A stretch of DNA of 41,271 bases from an uncultured Bacteroidales bacterium (lineage in GTDB: Bacteria > Bacteroidota > Bacteroidia > Bacteroidales > Marinilabiliaceae): NCBI GenBank assembly GCA_945607565.1, contig CALYZD010000012.1, positions 1 through 41,271 on the forward strand, in the 5' to 3' direction. A model generated the notes under the pieces. The model saw nothing but the letters and a program-made list of their open reading frames with translations. It was not told the DNA's origin and did no database searches. The stretch's first letter is position 1. Every line of letters starts with the position of its first letter. The translations under genes and the position numbers were made by a program. This document shows, piece by piece, positions 31,445 through 40,298 of the stretch.

Positions 31445-33322
31445 TTAGAACAATTCAACTTCGACATTTTGAATGAAGGCCGTAAACGAATGGTCGTCAC
31501 CCACTTCGGCATCCGAGAGCAAGAACAGAACCGGGACTTCCTCGCCATATTTGTTCTTGATCGGCACCTCGCGGCGCTCGCCGATGATTTTCTTTTCGTC
31601 GGGCGTCACAAAGGCTTTGATGAAGGCGTTGTCCTTCTTGGACGTGTCCGAAAACAGCATCTCCACGTTTTTACCAAGGACTTCGGCGCGTTCGTAGCCC
31701 CAGAGTTTTTCGGCGGCGGCGTTGAAAAATTCGAGCACACCGTCCTTGTTTGTGGTGATGATGGCGTCCAGCGCGCCTTCGAGCGTCTTCTCGTTGCGCA
31801 CCTTCACGGCCTCTATTTCCTTGAACTGCTCTTTCATTTCGTTGCGCGCATCCTCGAGCATTATGCCAAGTTCCTCCTTGCTGCGCTTCATTTCCTGCTC
31901 AAGTTTGACCTGATCGGCAATGTCCGTTTCGAGGCTCAGGATTTTCAGAATCTCGCCCTCGTTATCAATCACGGGCGTGTAGGTTGACTGCAGCCAAACC
32001 TCATCGCCCGATTTGGTTCGGCGACGGACGCGTCCGTTGAATGTCCGGCGCTCGCCGATTGTGCGGAGAATCTCGTCCAGCTCCTCGGTGTCGTCCTTGA
32101 AGAAGAATATCTTAAGATTCTGACCTTCAACCTCTTCGGGCTTATAGCCGAATGTCTTCAGGAAGTTGTGGTTGACGTTTATGATTGTTCCGTCGGTTTC
32201 GAATTCGCAGCTCATGGCGGCATGGTTGATGGCCTCGATGATACCCTTGGTCTCGATTTCGCGACGCTCGTTCTCCTCTTGCGTAGCCTGCATCTCTTCG
32301 AGGTTCTGCCTCAGTTCCTCCTCCTGCTGAGCCATCTTTTCGGCCTGAATCTGAGTCTCTCTCAGCAGTTCGGACGTCTGGATGTTGGTCCGGACGGTCG
32401 AGATGGTCTGGGCGATACTTTCGGCCGTCTTCTCCACAAAGTTGATCTCGTACTCCATAAACGGCTTGAACGACGCCATTTCGATGACGCCGAAAATCTC
32501 GTCGTTGGCCTTGAGAGGCACCAGCAGCAGCGACCGCGGGTTCGACTCGCCGAGGCCGGACGTGACCGTGATGTAATTGTCCGGAATGTCGGTGATATAA
32601 ATCGTTTCCTTTTCGAGACCGCAACGGCCAATCAGGCCCTCGCCCCACTTTATGGTTTTGTCGGCAAATTTCTTGCGATTGAAGGCCACGAAACCTGTCA
32701 GTTCGAAATATTTCTGTCCGTCGGACGATGTGTTGAGAATGAAAAATCCGGCCTGATTAATCTTCATATAATCAACCAGATACCTGATGATATTGTACGA
32801 CAGCACCTCCATGTTGTCGTTGTTGCGGCGCAAGATTTCGGCAAACTGTGCGACGCCGTTGGTCACCCACGTGCGCTGGTCTTCCTCTACCCTTCGCTGC
32901 TCCTCGATGTGCTTGTTGCGTATCATGTTCTCGCGCAGGCGGTTGAGTGAATGGCCGAGGTGGTCGTCTTCGCTTTTGATGTCGAGCTCATTTTCGAAAT
33001 GGCCTTCGCCGAGTTCGTCGACGAATTCGAGGACGATTTTCGAGCGTTTCTCCTCTTCGATCAGCGAATGGTTCTGGCGACGGATGATTTTCGACAGTTG
33101 CCGAGCCAGAAAATATCCGGCAAGCGCAAGGATGACCGGGAGTATGAAAATGATCCACAAGCCGGGGAATATGTTAACGAAATCGGATATTGTCCTATCC
33201 GTTTCGTGAAAGGCCTCAGAGTTCATACCGAGAAGGATTATGATCAGCGTCAGGAAGACGCCGAGAAGAAAACCCCTCATCGCATAGGTTGTGACGATCC
33301 TTTTGACTTTTACTTTTTTCAT
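31445..33322 (-). CDS. Membrane GAF/PAS sensor with no output domain
   Basis: This 625-residue protein has two membrane helices (about 12-33 and 50-71) with a short loop, then a HAMP-like segment (LARQLSKIIRRQ and following helices) and a GAF domain (about 145-305, with IPDNYITVTSGLG and VIEMASFKPF). A glutamine- and glutamate-rich coiled coil (about 305-360) leads to PAS domain 1 (about 362-485), a second coiled coil, and PAS domain 2 (about 515-625) at the very C-terminus. No histidine kinase, GGDEF, phosphatase or chemoreceptor signalling domain is present. It lies between the CheB gene (38 bases upstream) and the second CheR gene (11 bases downstream). It may be a scaffold, or glutamates in its coiled coils could be the target of the second CheR/CheB set. 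That idea is inference. Confidence 0.82.
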   Translation of the reverse strand: MKKVKVKRIVTTYAMRGFLLGVFLTLIIILLGMNSEAFHETDRTISDFVNIFPGLWIIFILPVILALAGYFLARQLSKIIRRQNHSLIEEEKRSKIVLEFVDELGEGHFENELDIKSEDDHLGHSLNRLRENMIRNKHIEEQRRVEEDQRTWVTNGVAQFAEILRRNNDNMEVLSYNIIRYLVDYMKINQAGFFILNTSSDGQKYFELTGFVAFNRKKFADKTIKWGEGLIGRCGLEKETIYITDIPDNYITVTSGLGESNPRSLLLVPLKANDEIFGVIEMASFKPFMEYEINFVEKTAESIAQTISTVRTNIQTSELLRETQIQAEKMAQQEEELRQNLEEMQATQEENERREIETKGIIEAINHAAMSCEFETDGTIINVNHNFLKTFGYKPEEVEGQNLKIFFFKDDTEELDEILRTIGERRTFNGRVRRRTKSGDEVWLQSTYTPVIDNEGEILKILSLETDIADQVKLEQEMKRSKEELGIMLEDARNEMKEQFKEIEAVKVRNEKTLEGALDAIITTNKDGVLEFFNAAAEKLWGYERAEVLGKNVEMLFSDTSKKDNAFIKAFVTPDEKKIIGERREVPIKNKYGEEVPVLFLLSDAEVGDDHSFTAFIQNVEVELF

Positions 33323-33360
33323 TGATTCTTAAAGATAAGATGGTTTCTACAATCAACTTT

Positions 33361-34485
33361 TCATTTGTGGCGCTGCAGGAATTGCGGCATGGCGTTCAGC
33401 GGCATGACCTCGTCGACGGCGCCGGCCTTGATTGCCTCCTTGGGCATTCCGAAAACCACACACGAGGCTTCGTCCTGCGCGATTGTCAGCGCGCCGGCAT
33501 CGTGCATCTCCTGCATGCCTTTGGCACCGTCGTTGCCCATGCCTGTCAGAATGACGCCTATCGCGTTGTTGCCGGCATAGCGCGCCGCCGAGCGGAAAAG
33601 CACGTCGACCGAGGGCCTATGGCGGTTGACCAGCGGTCCTTCCTTAACTTCGACAAAATATTCCTTGCCGACCCGCTTGAGCAGCATGTGCTTGTTTCCG
33701 GGCGCTATCAGGACGCGGCCTTTGTACAATTTGTCGCCGTTTTCGGCTTCCTTCACCTCCAGTTCGGATATCTGGTTGAGGCTGTTAGAGAACGAACGAG
33801 TGAAGCCTTCGGGCATGTGTTGCACTATCGCTATTCCGGGCATATTGTTCGGCAGCTGACGCAGCAGGCTGCGGATGGCCTCGGTGCCGCCCGTCGACGA
33901 ACCGAGCACTATCACCTTGTCGGTGTTGACGATTATGTCGTTGCCGCCGCCTTTTTCGAGCATCACGTCGGCTGAATATTTGGGGCGGACTTGAATTGTA
34001 GCGTTTGTGACCGGCTGCGACGCGGCCGCCGGCTCTGGCGCCTGACTCTGCTCAAACAGTTCGGGCTTCTTGCGCGAGAGCTTGGCGTGCGCTGCGGCTT
34101 TGACGACGTCGCAAAGCATAATGTGCTCTTCCTGGAAGAACAGATCGGGATTCATCGTCGGTTTTCCTATTATTTCGCTCGCGCCGTACTCCAAAGCCTT
34201 GAGTGCGGTCTGAGTTCCGGCAGTCGTCAACGATGATATCACCACAACCGGAATAGGATGCTGAGTCATTATTTTTCGCAAGAAAGTAAGACCGTCCATT
34301 CGCGGCATTTCTATATCCAACGTGATGACATCCGGCACTTCTTTCATTATCTTTTTCACCGCAATAATCGGATCGGCCGCAGTGCCCATCACTTCGATTT
34401 CGGGGTCGGATTCCAAAATCGAAGACAATGACTGACGAACCACTGCCGAGTCATCAACGATAAGAACTCTTATTTTCTTACACAT
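33361..34485 (-). CDS. cheB: Chemotaxis response regulator methylesterase CheB
   Basis: Full-length CheB, 374 residues. The N-terminal receiver (1-125) has [11 protein letters not shown] (Asp11, Asp12), phosphoacceptor Asp57 in [11 protein letters not shown], and IGKPT. A linker of about 65 residues rich in Ala, Pro and Gln leads to the methylesterase domain (about 190-374) with nucleophile Ser197 in GSSTGGTEA, His223 in QHMPEGF and Asp319 in GMGNDGAKG. Phosphorylation by CheA should relieve inhibition and promote demethylation or deamidation of the receptor. It sits 38 bases after cheD in the core chemosensory unit. Confidence 0.96.
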   Translation of the reverse strand: MCKKIRVLIVDDSAVVRQSLSSILESDPEIEVMGTAADPIIAVKKIMKEVPDVITLDIEMPRMDGLTFLRKIMTQHPIPVVVISSLTTAGTQTALKALEYGASEIIGKPTMNPDLFFQEEHIMLCDVVKAAAHAKLSRKKPELFEQSQAPEPAAASQPVTNATIQVRPKYSADVMLEKGGGNDIIVNTDKVIVLGSSTGGTEAIRSLLRQLPNNMPGIAIVQHMPEGFTRSFSNSLNQISELEVKEAENGDKLYKGRVLIAPGNKHMLLKRVGKEYFVEVKEGPLVNRHRPSVDVLFRSAARYAGNNAIGVILTGMGNDGAKGMQEMHDAGALTIAQDEASCVVFGMPKEAIKAGAVDEVMPLNAMPQFLQRHK

Positions 34486-34523
34486 TGCAATTTCTCCTTA
34501 ATAAACTGATTAAAACGAGAATT

Positions 34524-34997
34524 TCAGAATTCCCGTTTCTCCAAAAACTTATGCCTTACTTCACCTGTGTCTGTGAAGAAAAGTATCTTCCGTCCTCTTT
34601 TCCCTCCGGTGCTCGACCCGACTACCGGAATCTTCTTCTCCTCCAGCATTATTTTTGCTATCGTTATGTTCCTTTCGCCTATCATGGTCGAAGAGCGGAC
34701 GCCGCCGATGTCCAGCAGCTCGCCGCCGCCAAACACTTTGGCTTGCAGGTCTTCCAAACGGCTTCCCATGCTCAGCATCTTTTCGACCAATTTGTCGATG
34801 GCAATGTTACCATATTTGGGCGATGCCAAATCGTTGCCGCTCCACGAGGGCAACATGTAATGGTTGATTCCACCGATATGCAGGCGCTTGTCCCACAAAC
34901 AAACTGCTACACACGACCCCAGCACCGTCTTGACGACGTAGGGATCTTTACTGGCAAAGAACGACGAAGGATATAAAAAATGTTGTAAATATTCCAT
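34524..34997 (-). CDS. cheD: Chemoreceptor glutamine deamidase CheD
   Basis: CheD deamidates selected receptor glutamines to glutamates and, where CheC is present, acts in a second adaptation loop. This 157-residue protein has the catalytic cysteine in TVLGSCVAVCLWD (Cys29) and the histidine in GGINHYMLP (His46). It continues with AKVFGGGELL and GERNITIAKIML, all typical of the family. No cheC lies in the window. The gene is 12 bases after the kinase-like gene and 38 bases before cheB, inside the core cluster. Confidence 0.95.
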   Translation of the reverse strand: MEYLQHFLYPSSFFASKDPYVVKTVLGSCVAVCLWDKRLHIGGINHYMLPSWSGNDLASPKYGNIAIDKLVEKMLSMGSRLEDLQAKVFGGGELLDIGGVRSSTMIGERNITIAKIMLEEKKIPVVGSSTGGKRGRKILFFTDTGEVRHKFLEKREF

Positions 34998-35009
34998 TCG
35001 TCTATGTCT

Positions 35010-35909
35010 TTAAAATATCTCGTCTCCCTCGTCAAAAAACATGTCGTCTCCCTCTCCCGTGAAGCTGTCCACCACATTTTGAGATTCCGGAACCGAAATT
35101 GTGAATGTCGTGCCCTCGCCCTTCTGACTCTGAATCTGAATGTCGCCGTTCAGCACGTCGAGCAATGCCTTGGTTATCGACAGGCCCAGGCCGTGACCCT
35201 GGTTGATCGAGTTGATGCCGGTGTCGAGTCGCTTGAAGCGGTCGAAGATGATCTTCTGGTTCTTCTCCGAAATGCCGGTGCCGAAGTCCTGAATCGAGAT
35301 GTGAAGCACGTCGTCGTCGACCCATAGCTTCATGATTACCTTGCTGTCTTTATAGCTGTATTTCACTGCATTGTTGAGCAGATTGCACAGAACCTGCTTC
35401 AGCTTTTCGGAGTCAGTCTTGTAATAATAGTTCTTGCCGAAGCCGAACTCGATGTCGTAGTCGAGCACGATTTCGATACCCATCTTGCGGGCCACCACCG
35501 AGAATGAGTCGATGACCGACTGCACCAGGCTCCTGACGTTCACCTTGGAGATGTTGGGGGCGATTTCGCCGGCTTCGATCTTGGCCGCCGTGAAGATGTT
35601 ACGCAACTGGAAATCGAGGTTGAAGGCTTCGTTGTGTATCAATGCGACCATCGACACGACCTTCTTCCAATCCTGCTTCTCGACCGAAAGAATCGACTTG
35701 GACAAGCCGATTATCGATGTGAAGGGGTTGACGATTTCGTTGGTGATATTTGATATGAAGTGGCTTTTCAAAGCTTCGGAATCTTTCAGCCTCTTGCTCA
35801 CTGCCTGATAATCGGCAGACATAGCATACAGTTTATCTTCAATAGACTTGCGTTCTTCCAGCCTCTGCTTCAGTTCCTTTAGCAACTGTTTGTCCGATAG
35901 GTTGTTCAT
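35010..35909 (-). CDS. Histidine-kinase-like protein with Asn in place of the H-box histidine
   Basis: A 299-residue cytoplasmic protein. It has an N-terminal coiled coil (about 1-48), a DHp-like helical hairpin (about 49-115), and a GHKL ATPase domain (about 150-275) with NLLNNAVKYS (N-box), DFGTGIS (G1) and GHGLGLSITKAL (G2). It ends in an acidic tail. The H-box reads SNITNEIVNPFTSIIG, where normal kinases have S-H-E-hydrophobic-R-T-P. The phosphoacceptor is Asn57 (codon AAC at 35741-35739), and Arg-Thr is Val-Asn. It should therefore bind ATP but not phosphorylate itself in the usual way. His50 lies seven residues earlier and could be discussed as a substitute. It sits between cheD and cheR and may act as an adaptor or allosteric partner. 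Confidence 0.85.
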   Translation of the reverse strand: MNNLSDKQLLKELKQRLEERKSIEDKLYAMSADYQAVSKRLKDSEALKSHFISNITNEIVNPFTSIIGLSKSILSVEKQDWKKVVSMVALIHNEAFNLDFQLRNIFTAAKIEAGEIAPNISKVNVRSLVQSVIDSFSVVARKMGIEIVLDYDIEFGFGKNYYYKTDSEKLKQVLCNLLNNAVKYSYKDSKVIMKLWVDDDVLHISIQDFGTGISEKNQKIIFDRFKRLDTGINSINQGHGLGLSITKALLDVLNGDIQIQSQKGEGTTFTISVPESQNVVDSFTGEGDDMFFDEGDEIF

Positions 35910-35936
35910 AGTTTTCGTTCTCTTTATGTTCGTTCT

Positions 35937-36800
35937 CTACTTTTTTCTGAATATAGTCGGCTTTATGTTTTCCAAGGGCACGTTCATGTTCGACACCGAT
36001 TCTGAATGGCCAATGAAGAAATATCCATCAGGCGCCAGATGATGGCATAGTTTGTTGATTACCTTTTCTTGCGTTTCGCGGTCAAAATATATCAATACGT
36101 TTCGACAAAAAATCACATCAAATGTTTCGTTGATATCATAAACCGGATCCATCAGGTTCTGATATTTCAACTTTATGTTCTTCTGCAGCAAGGGGCTCAC
36201 CCTCACCGTTGGATTTGTACGGTCTTTGCTGCGCAAAAGATACTTTCGCTTGAGGCTCAACGGCACAATATCGACCGATTTTTCGGGATAAACCCCTTTC
36301 GAAGCCTTCTCGATGACGTTGGCCGATATGTCCGAACCCAGCAGACTGAATTTCATCTGCGGATGCTCTTCGATGAACTCGTTCACAACCATCGATATGG
36401 TATAGAGTTCTTCGCCACTCGAGCATGCTGAACTCCAGATTTTTACGTCGAATCTGTTCTTCTGCAGAAGTTCGGGCAGCACCACTTGCGTCAGAAAATC
36501 GAAATGCACCGATTCGCGAAAGAAGTCGGTCTTGTTCGTCGTGATGACGCTCAGGAAATCATACAGCTCGTTTTTCTGGCCTTCGGGACTGAAAAAGTAT
36601 TTTCTGTACTCCGAATACGACTTCATGTTCAGCTCGCGGATGCGCTTCAGCAATCTGCCCTGCAACATAACCCTCTTGATGTCGGGCATTTTTATTCCGT
36701 ATTCGGAATAAATGTAATCGCTGAATGCCTTGAAATCCGAACTTGACAATTCGGCTTTGAAGCAATCCATGTCGCTGTGCATGTTTTCGTCGAGGTTCAT
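35937..36800 (-). CDS. cheR: CheR-type chemoreceptor methyltransferase (first copy)
   Basis: This 287-residue CheR has the N-terminal helical domain (SDFKAFSDYIYSEYGIKM, LLKRIRELN), the substrate-site motif TTNKTDFFRE, and SAM motif I in IWSSACSSGEELYT. The ribose contact is in LLGSDISANVI and the conserved FDVIFCRNVLIYFD, with GYFFIGHSES, follows. All catalytic signatures are intact. The start TGACATG places its ATG 1 base after the stop of the first cheW. With cheB and cheD it gives the core array a full adaptation set. The receptor tail NYEKF encoded at 40621 could be its docking site. Confidence 0.95.
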   Translation of the reverse strand: MNLDENMHSDMDCFKAELSSSDFKAFSDYIYSEYGIKMPDIKRVMLQGRLLKRIRELNMKSYSEYRKYFFSPEGQKNELYDFLSVITTNKTDFFRESVHFDFLTQVVLPELLQKNRFDVKIWSSACSSGEELYTISMVVNEFIEEHPQMKFSLLGSDISANVIEKASKGVYPEKSVDIVPLSLKRKYLLRSKDRTNPTVRVSPLLQKNIKLKYQNLMDPVYDINETFDVIFCRNVLIYFDRETQEKVINKLCHHLAPDGYFFIGHSESVSNMNVPLENIKPTIFRKK

Positions 36801-36801
36801 G

Positions 36802-37263
36802 TCAGTTTGCCGTTAACGAAATAATATCCGTGTCCGAAAATATCCTGTCCGCGTTGATTATCAGAGCCAGCGTGTCGTCGTCGCCCTTGACGGCGCAGTT
36901 GACGTAGTCCGGCTTGTACTTTCCTTCGATGGGCTGCTTGCGGTCGTCGTCGATTTCCATCACCTCCGACACGTGGTCGACGGCCAAAGCCACATCGAAC
37001 GACTCGCCTGCCGAGTTGATTTTCAGCACAATGACACACGACTGGTCATTGAGTTCTATCGGCTTCATGCCGAACTTGACGCCGGTGTCGATGAGCGGTA
37101 TCACGTTGCCGCGATGCTCGACCAGTCCGAGCAGATATGGAAGATTGCTGGGGTTCGACTTGGGCTGGACGTATTCCATGATCTCAACCACGCTGTCGAC
37201 GTGCACGCCATACGTGTTGCCGGCAACCTTGAATGTCAAATATGAATTGATTATCTCTTCCAT
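36802..37263 (-). CDS. cheW: CheW coupling protein
   Basis: CheW links chemoreceptor tips to CheA in the array. This 153-residue protein is one CheW domain: YLTFKVAGNTYGVHVDSVVEIM, PYLLGLVEHRGNVIPLIDT with the conserved RGxxxPhhD signature including Arg51, and VALAVDHVSEVM. The arginine that contacts CheA P5 is kept. It is the more canonical of two adjacent CheW genes and is spaced 5 bases from the second. Confidence 0.93.
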   Translation of the reverse strand: MEEIINSYLTFKVAGNTYGVHVDSVVEIMEYVQPKSNPSNLPYLLGLVEHRGNVIPLIDTGVKFGMKPIELNDQSCVIVLKINSAGESFDVALAVDHVSEVMEIDDDRKQPIEGKYKPDYVNCAVKGDDDTLALIINADRIFSDTDIISLTAN

Positions 37264-37268
37264 GATTC

Positions 37269-37718
37269 CTATTTCTCCAATATATTCGACATCTCTTGCA
37301 TATCAATCAGATACACAAATTTATCATCATATTTCAGCGAGCCTTTCATGGTCTTGGTCAGGCTGTTGTCTATGTTCAGAACCACATTCTTGTCCAGTGT
37401 CTCGACGTTGGCGTCGAACACATCATAGACTTCGTCCACAAAAAAGCCAAGCAGCGAAGTGTTCTCGTCGTCAACCGAAACCACGATTATCGACGCCTCG
37501 GGCTGCGGCTCGTCGGTCTCGACGCCAATCAGTTTTCTGAAATCAATGACCGGTATCATATTGCCATGGTTGTTGACGATGCCCATGTAATACGGCTTTG
37601 CAAGCGGGACGTTGGTGATGGTTGTGCGTTCCAGAATATGACGGATCACCATCGTGCTCAGACCAAAATACTCGCCTGCCGACTTGAATGAGGTTATTGA
37701 CTCTATTTTTTCGCTCAT
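37269..37718 (-). CDS. cheW: Divergent CheW-domain protein
   Basis: This 149-residue protein is the second CheW domain of the cluster: SFKSAGEYFGLSTMVIRHIL, PYYMGIVNNHGNMIPVIDF, LGFFVDEVYDVF. The pattern aligns with the first CheW, but the conserved arginine of the RGxxxP motif is His51. In Escherichia coli CheW the equivalent arginine (Arg62) is needed for CheA and receptor binding, so this copy may bind a different partner or form CheW-only rings. It lies between cheA (27 bases) and the first cheW (5 bases). Confidence 0.88.
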   Translation of the reverse strand: MSEKIESITSFKSAGEYFGLSTMVIRHILERTTITNVPLAKPYYMGIVNNHGNMIPVIDFRKLIGVETDEPQPEASIIVVSVDDENTSLLGFFVDEVYDVFDANVETLDKNVVLNIDNSLTKTMKGSLKYDDKFVYLIDMQEMSNILEK

Positions 37719-37745
37719 GGCTTCGTTTTTGACTTTAATGAATTG

Positions 37746-39815
37746 TTACTCAGATTCCTTCTTTTTCAGACGGCGCTGATTGTAATAGTTTATGAGCCTG
37801 TTGGTGTCGATCACCAGCGACAGGCTGCCGTCGCCCATTACGGATGCGCCCGAAATCATGTCGATCCGGCGCATATAGCGGCCAAGCGGCTTCACAACTA
37901 TCTGATATTCACCCACAATCTCGTCCACAACCAAGCCTACGCGACGGTCGCCGAACTTGACTAACAATATCTTGCGCTTGGCGTCGTCCTGCTTTTGCGA
38001 ATAGAACAATTCGGCCACGTCGATATACGATATCTGCTCGCCCTGATACAGAAACGACTTGCTCAGTCCGCTTTGGCTGAACTCGACTTCGACAAAGGTC
38101 AGAATCCGTTCGATGTTCGACAAGGGGACGACATATTGCTCGCCCTTGACTTTGGTCAGCAATCCATCGATAATCGACAGTGTCAAAGGCAACTCAAGAG
38201 TCAGCGTGGTGCCCTGATCTTTTTCGGAATCCACAATGACGTCGCCGCGTATTTCCGCTATTTTGCTCTTCACGACGTCCATGCCGACGCCTCGGCCAGA
38301 GACGTCGCTGACTTTTTCGGCCGTGGAGAAGCCGCTTGCGAAAATCAGGTTCAGTATTTCCGACTTCGACAGCGTGACGCCCGGGTCGACAAGGCCGCGC
38401 TCGATGCCTTTTTTCAGCAGCTTGTCGGGGTCCATGCCTTTGCCGTCGTCCGAAATCTTGATGATGACCGACGAGCCGGAGTAGAACGCCTTGAGCAGGA
38501 TGGTCCCTTTGGGGTTCTTGCCTTTCTTGATTCTTTCTTCGGGCAGTTCGATTCCGTGGTCGGCCGAGTTTCTGATGATGTGCAGCATCGGGTCCATCAG
38601 GTGCTCGATGATGTTCTTGTCCAGCTCGATGTCGCCACCTTCGACCACAAATTCCAGCTCTTTGTTGAGCGTCTTGCTCAGATCGCGCACAAGTCTTTGG
38701 AAACGGACCAGTTCGCCCTGGAGCGGAATCAGGCTCATCTCGAACGAGTTTTCGCGCAACTGACGCGTCAGTTTCTCCATCTGCTCGGCCATGGCAATCA
38801 GGTTGGGATCGCCGTTTTTCTCGGCAAGGAGGCTGAACTGCGCCTGCATCGTCACAAGCTCGCTGACGGCGTTCACCAATTCGTCGATCTTGGACGAAGC
38901 CACACGCATGGTCGATATTTTGGCATCGGCTGCGGCCTTGCCCTTCTCCTCCTTGGGTTTCGGGGCGGTTTTTTTGACAACCTTGAACTGCTCAAAATCA
39001 GCGGCTTTCAGATACTGCTCGTCGGCTGCGGCCTTTGCGAGCAACGCCACGAGCGGCTCGGGCGACTCGGCTATGTAGTTGCCCGGAACAAGTTCGGCAA
39101 TGTCGACCTTGCACTCGTCTTCCACAAAAATGAACACATCCTTGATGTCGTTCACGTCCTGCTCGGTCGAGAGCAGCACCTGCCAGCGTATGCCGAGTGT
39201 CAGCGGCTTGAAGTCGGCATAAGGAGGAATGTCCTTGATGAAGGCCATTGTTTTCCAATCGCCCATTGCCGTCAGGTCGTCGAGGATGAACAGCGGGTTG
39301 GTGCCGTTATCGAGCAGTGTGGGCAACGGTTCGATTGTGATCAGATAATTCTTCTTGCTCTGCGCGGCTGGCGCGGGCGCTGCCGGGGCCGGAGCCGCTG
39401 GCGCCGCCGCCTTGGAAGCCGCTGGCGCCGAAACGTCGGGTGTGAAATAGCGCTGGATTTTAGCTATGTACTCCTTTTGACGATTGATGCCCTCCTCATC
39501 GGTCAGGTCGCCCAAGTCCAAGAGTTGACGTATGTAGTCCAACGACTCGAAAGTCAGCGAGATAATTTCTTTGTCAACGGCCAGCTTCTTGTTTCTGACC
39601 ATATCGAAGATTGTCTCCAGATTGTGCGTGAACGCACTCAGATCGTTGAAGCCGAACATGGCGCCACCACCTTTGATGGTGTGCATCGATCGGAATATGC
39701 GCTCAACGAGCTCCTCGTTTTCCGGCTCTTTTTCGAGTTGAAACAGAGCCTCTTCGAGATCGGCCACATTGTCGAGCGCCTCTTCAACAAACTTCTGTTT
39801 GAATTTGTCTAACAT
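37746..39815 (-). CDS. cheA: Chemotaxis histidine kinase CheA
   Basis: A 689-residue CheA with all main domains. P1 (HPt, about 1-125) holds the phosphoacceptor His45 in SMHTIKGGGAMFGF. An Ala/Pro linker with repeated APAAP is followed by a P2-like region (about 155-255), which should dock CheY and CheB. The P3 dimerisation helices (about 300-365) contain DELVNAVSELVTMQAQF. The P4 ATPase has LHIIRNSADHGIE (N-box), DDGKGMD (G1) and SGRGVGMDVV (G2). The P5 CheW-like domain ends with VVPLSNIERIL and LVVDEIVGEYQIVVKPLG. It should phosphorylate the CheY encoded 81 bases upstream and the CheB further down. No promoter was recognised in that 81-base gap. Confidence 0.97.
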   Translation of the reverse strand: MLDKFKQKFVEEALDNVADLEEALFQLEKEPENEELVERIFRSMHTIKGGGAMFGFNDLSAFTHNLETIFDMVRNKKLAVDKEIISLTFESLDYIRQLLDLGDLTDEEGINRQKEYIAKIQRYFTPDVSAPAASKAAAPAAPAPAAPAPAAQSKKNYLITIEPLPTLLDNGTNPLFILDDLTAMGDWKTMAFIKDIPPYADFKPLTLGIRWQVLLSTEQDVNDIKDVFIFVEDECKVDIAELVPGNYIAESPEPLVALLAKAAADEQYLKAADFEQFKVVKKTAPKPKEEKGKAAADAKISTMRVASSKIDELVNAVSELVTMQAQFSLLAEKNGDPNLIAMAEQMEKLTRQLRENSFEMSLIPLQGELVRFQRLVRDLSKTLNKELEFVVEGGDIELDKNIIEHLMDPMLHIIRNSADHGIELPEERIKKGKNPKGTILLKAFYSGSSVIIKISDDGKGMDPDKLLKKGIERGLVDPGVTLSKSEILNLIFASGFSTAEKVSDVSGRGVGMDVVKSKIAEIRGDVIVDSEKDQGTTLTLELPLTLSIIDGLLTKVKGEQYVVPLSNIERILTFVEVEFSQSGLSKSFLYQGEQISYIDVAELFYSQKQDDAKRKILLVKFGDRRVGLVVDEIVGEYQIVVKPLGRYMRRIDMISGASVMGDGSLSLVIDTNRLINYYNQRRLKKKESE

Positions 39816-39896
39816 ACGTTCTTTTGTCTTTTCTAACTAATTGACTGCACTTTGCGCGAGGCAAGCGTAACTATCTGCTGTGCTTTGAAAATGCTC

Positions 39897-40262
39897 CTAC
39901 CTGATGACGCGCGAAATGGCGCTCAGCAGTTTGGCCGGAACGAACGGCTTGATGATCCAGCCCGTTGCGCCGGCTTCCTTGGCTTCCATTTTCTTTTCGG
40001 TCTGCGATTCGGTGGTCAGGAACAGAATCGGAATGTGCTTGTAGGCATCCATTTCCCTGACTTTTCTTATCAGTCCCAAACCGTCAAGATTCGGCATGTG
40101 GAGGTCGGTTATCACGATGTCGATGTTGCGACCATCCAAATACTTGAGGGCATCTTCGCCATCGACACCCACCAAGACTTCGTAACCCTCGTTCTGAAGA
40201 GTGAAATTTACGACCTCACGAATACTTTCAGAGTCATCTACTATTAAAACTGTCTTTGCCAT
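39897..40262 (-). CDS. cheY: CheY-type single-domain response regulator
   Basis: A 121-residue receiver domain with no output domain. The acidic pocket is Asp9-Asp10 (LIVDDSESIREVV), the phosphoacceptor Asp53 (ITDLHMPNLDG), Thr83 or Thr84 in FLTTESQ and Lys105 in WIIKPFVP, all as in CheY. It probably carries the signal from CheA to an unknown target. No flagellar switch gene lies in the window, so the target could be a gliding or secretion machine or another regulator. It is spaced 36 bases from the STAS gene. Confidence 0.94.
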   Translation of the reverse strand: MAKTVLIVDDSESIREVVNFTLQNEGYEVLVGVDGEDALKYLDGRNIDIVITDLHMPNLDGLGLIRKVREMDAYKHIPILFLTTESQTEKKMEAKEAGATGWIIKPFVPAKLLSAISRVIR

Positions 40263-40298
40263 AATTCCTATGTTAATTGAAATGTTTTCTTTTTGTGT

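Noticed and set aside
33330-33337. Internal -7-like box before the GAF/PAS sensor gene
   Set aside because: TATCTTTA has a mismatch at the conserved G, no -33 partner at 19-21 bases, and would start transcription almost at the ATG.
37995-39812. Antisense open frame of 605 codons opposite cheA
   Set aside because: CheA is complete with all motifs on the other strand; the antisense translation shows no family pattern.
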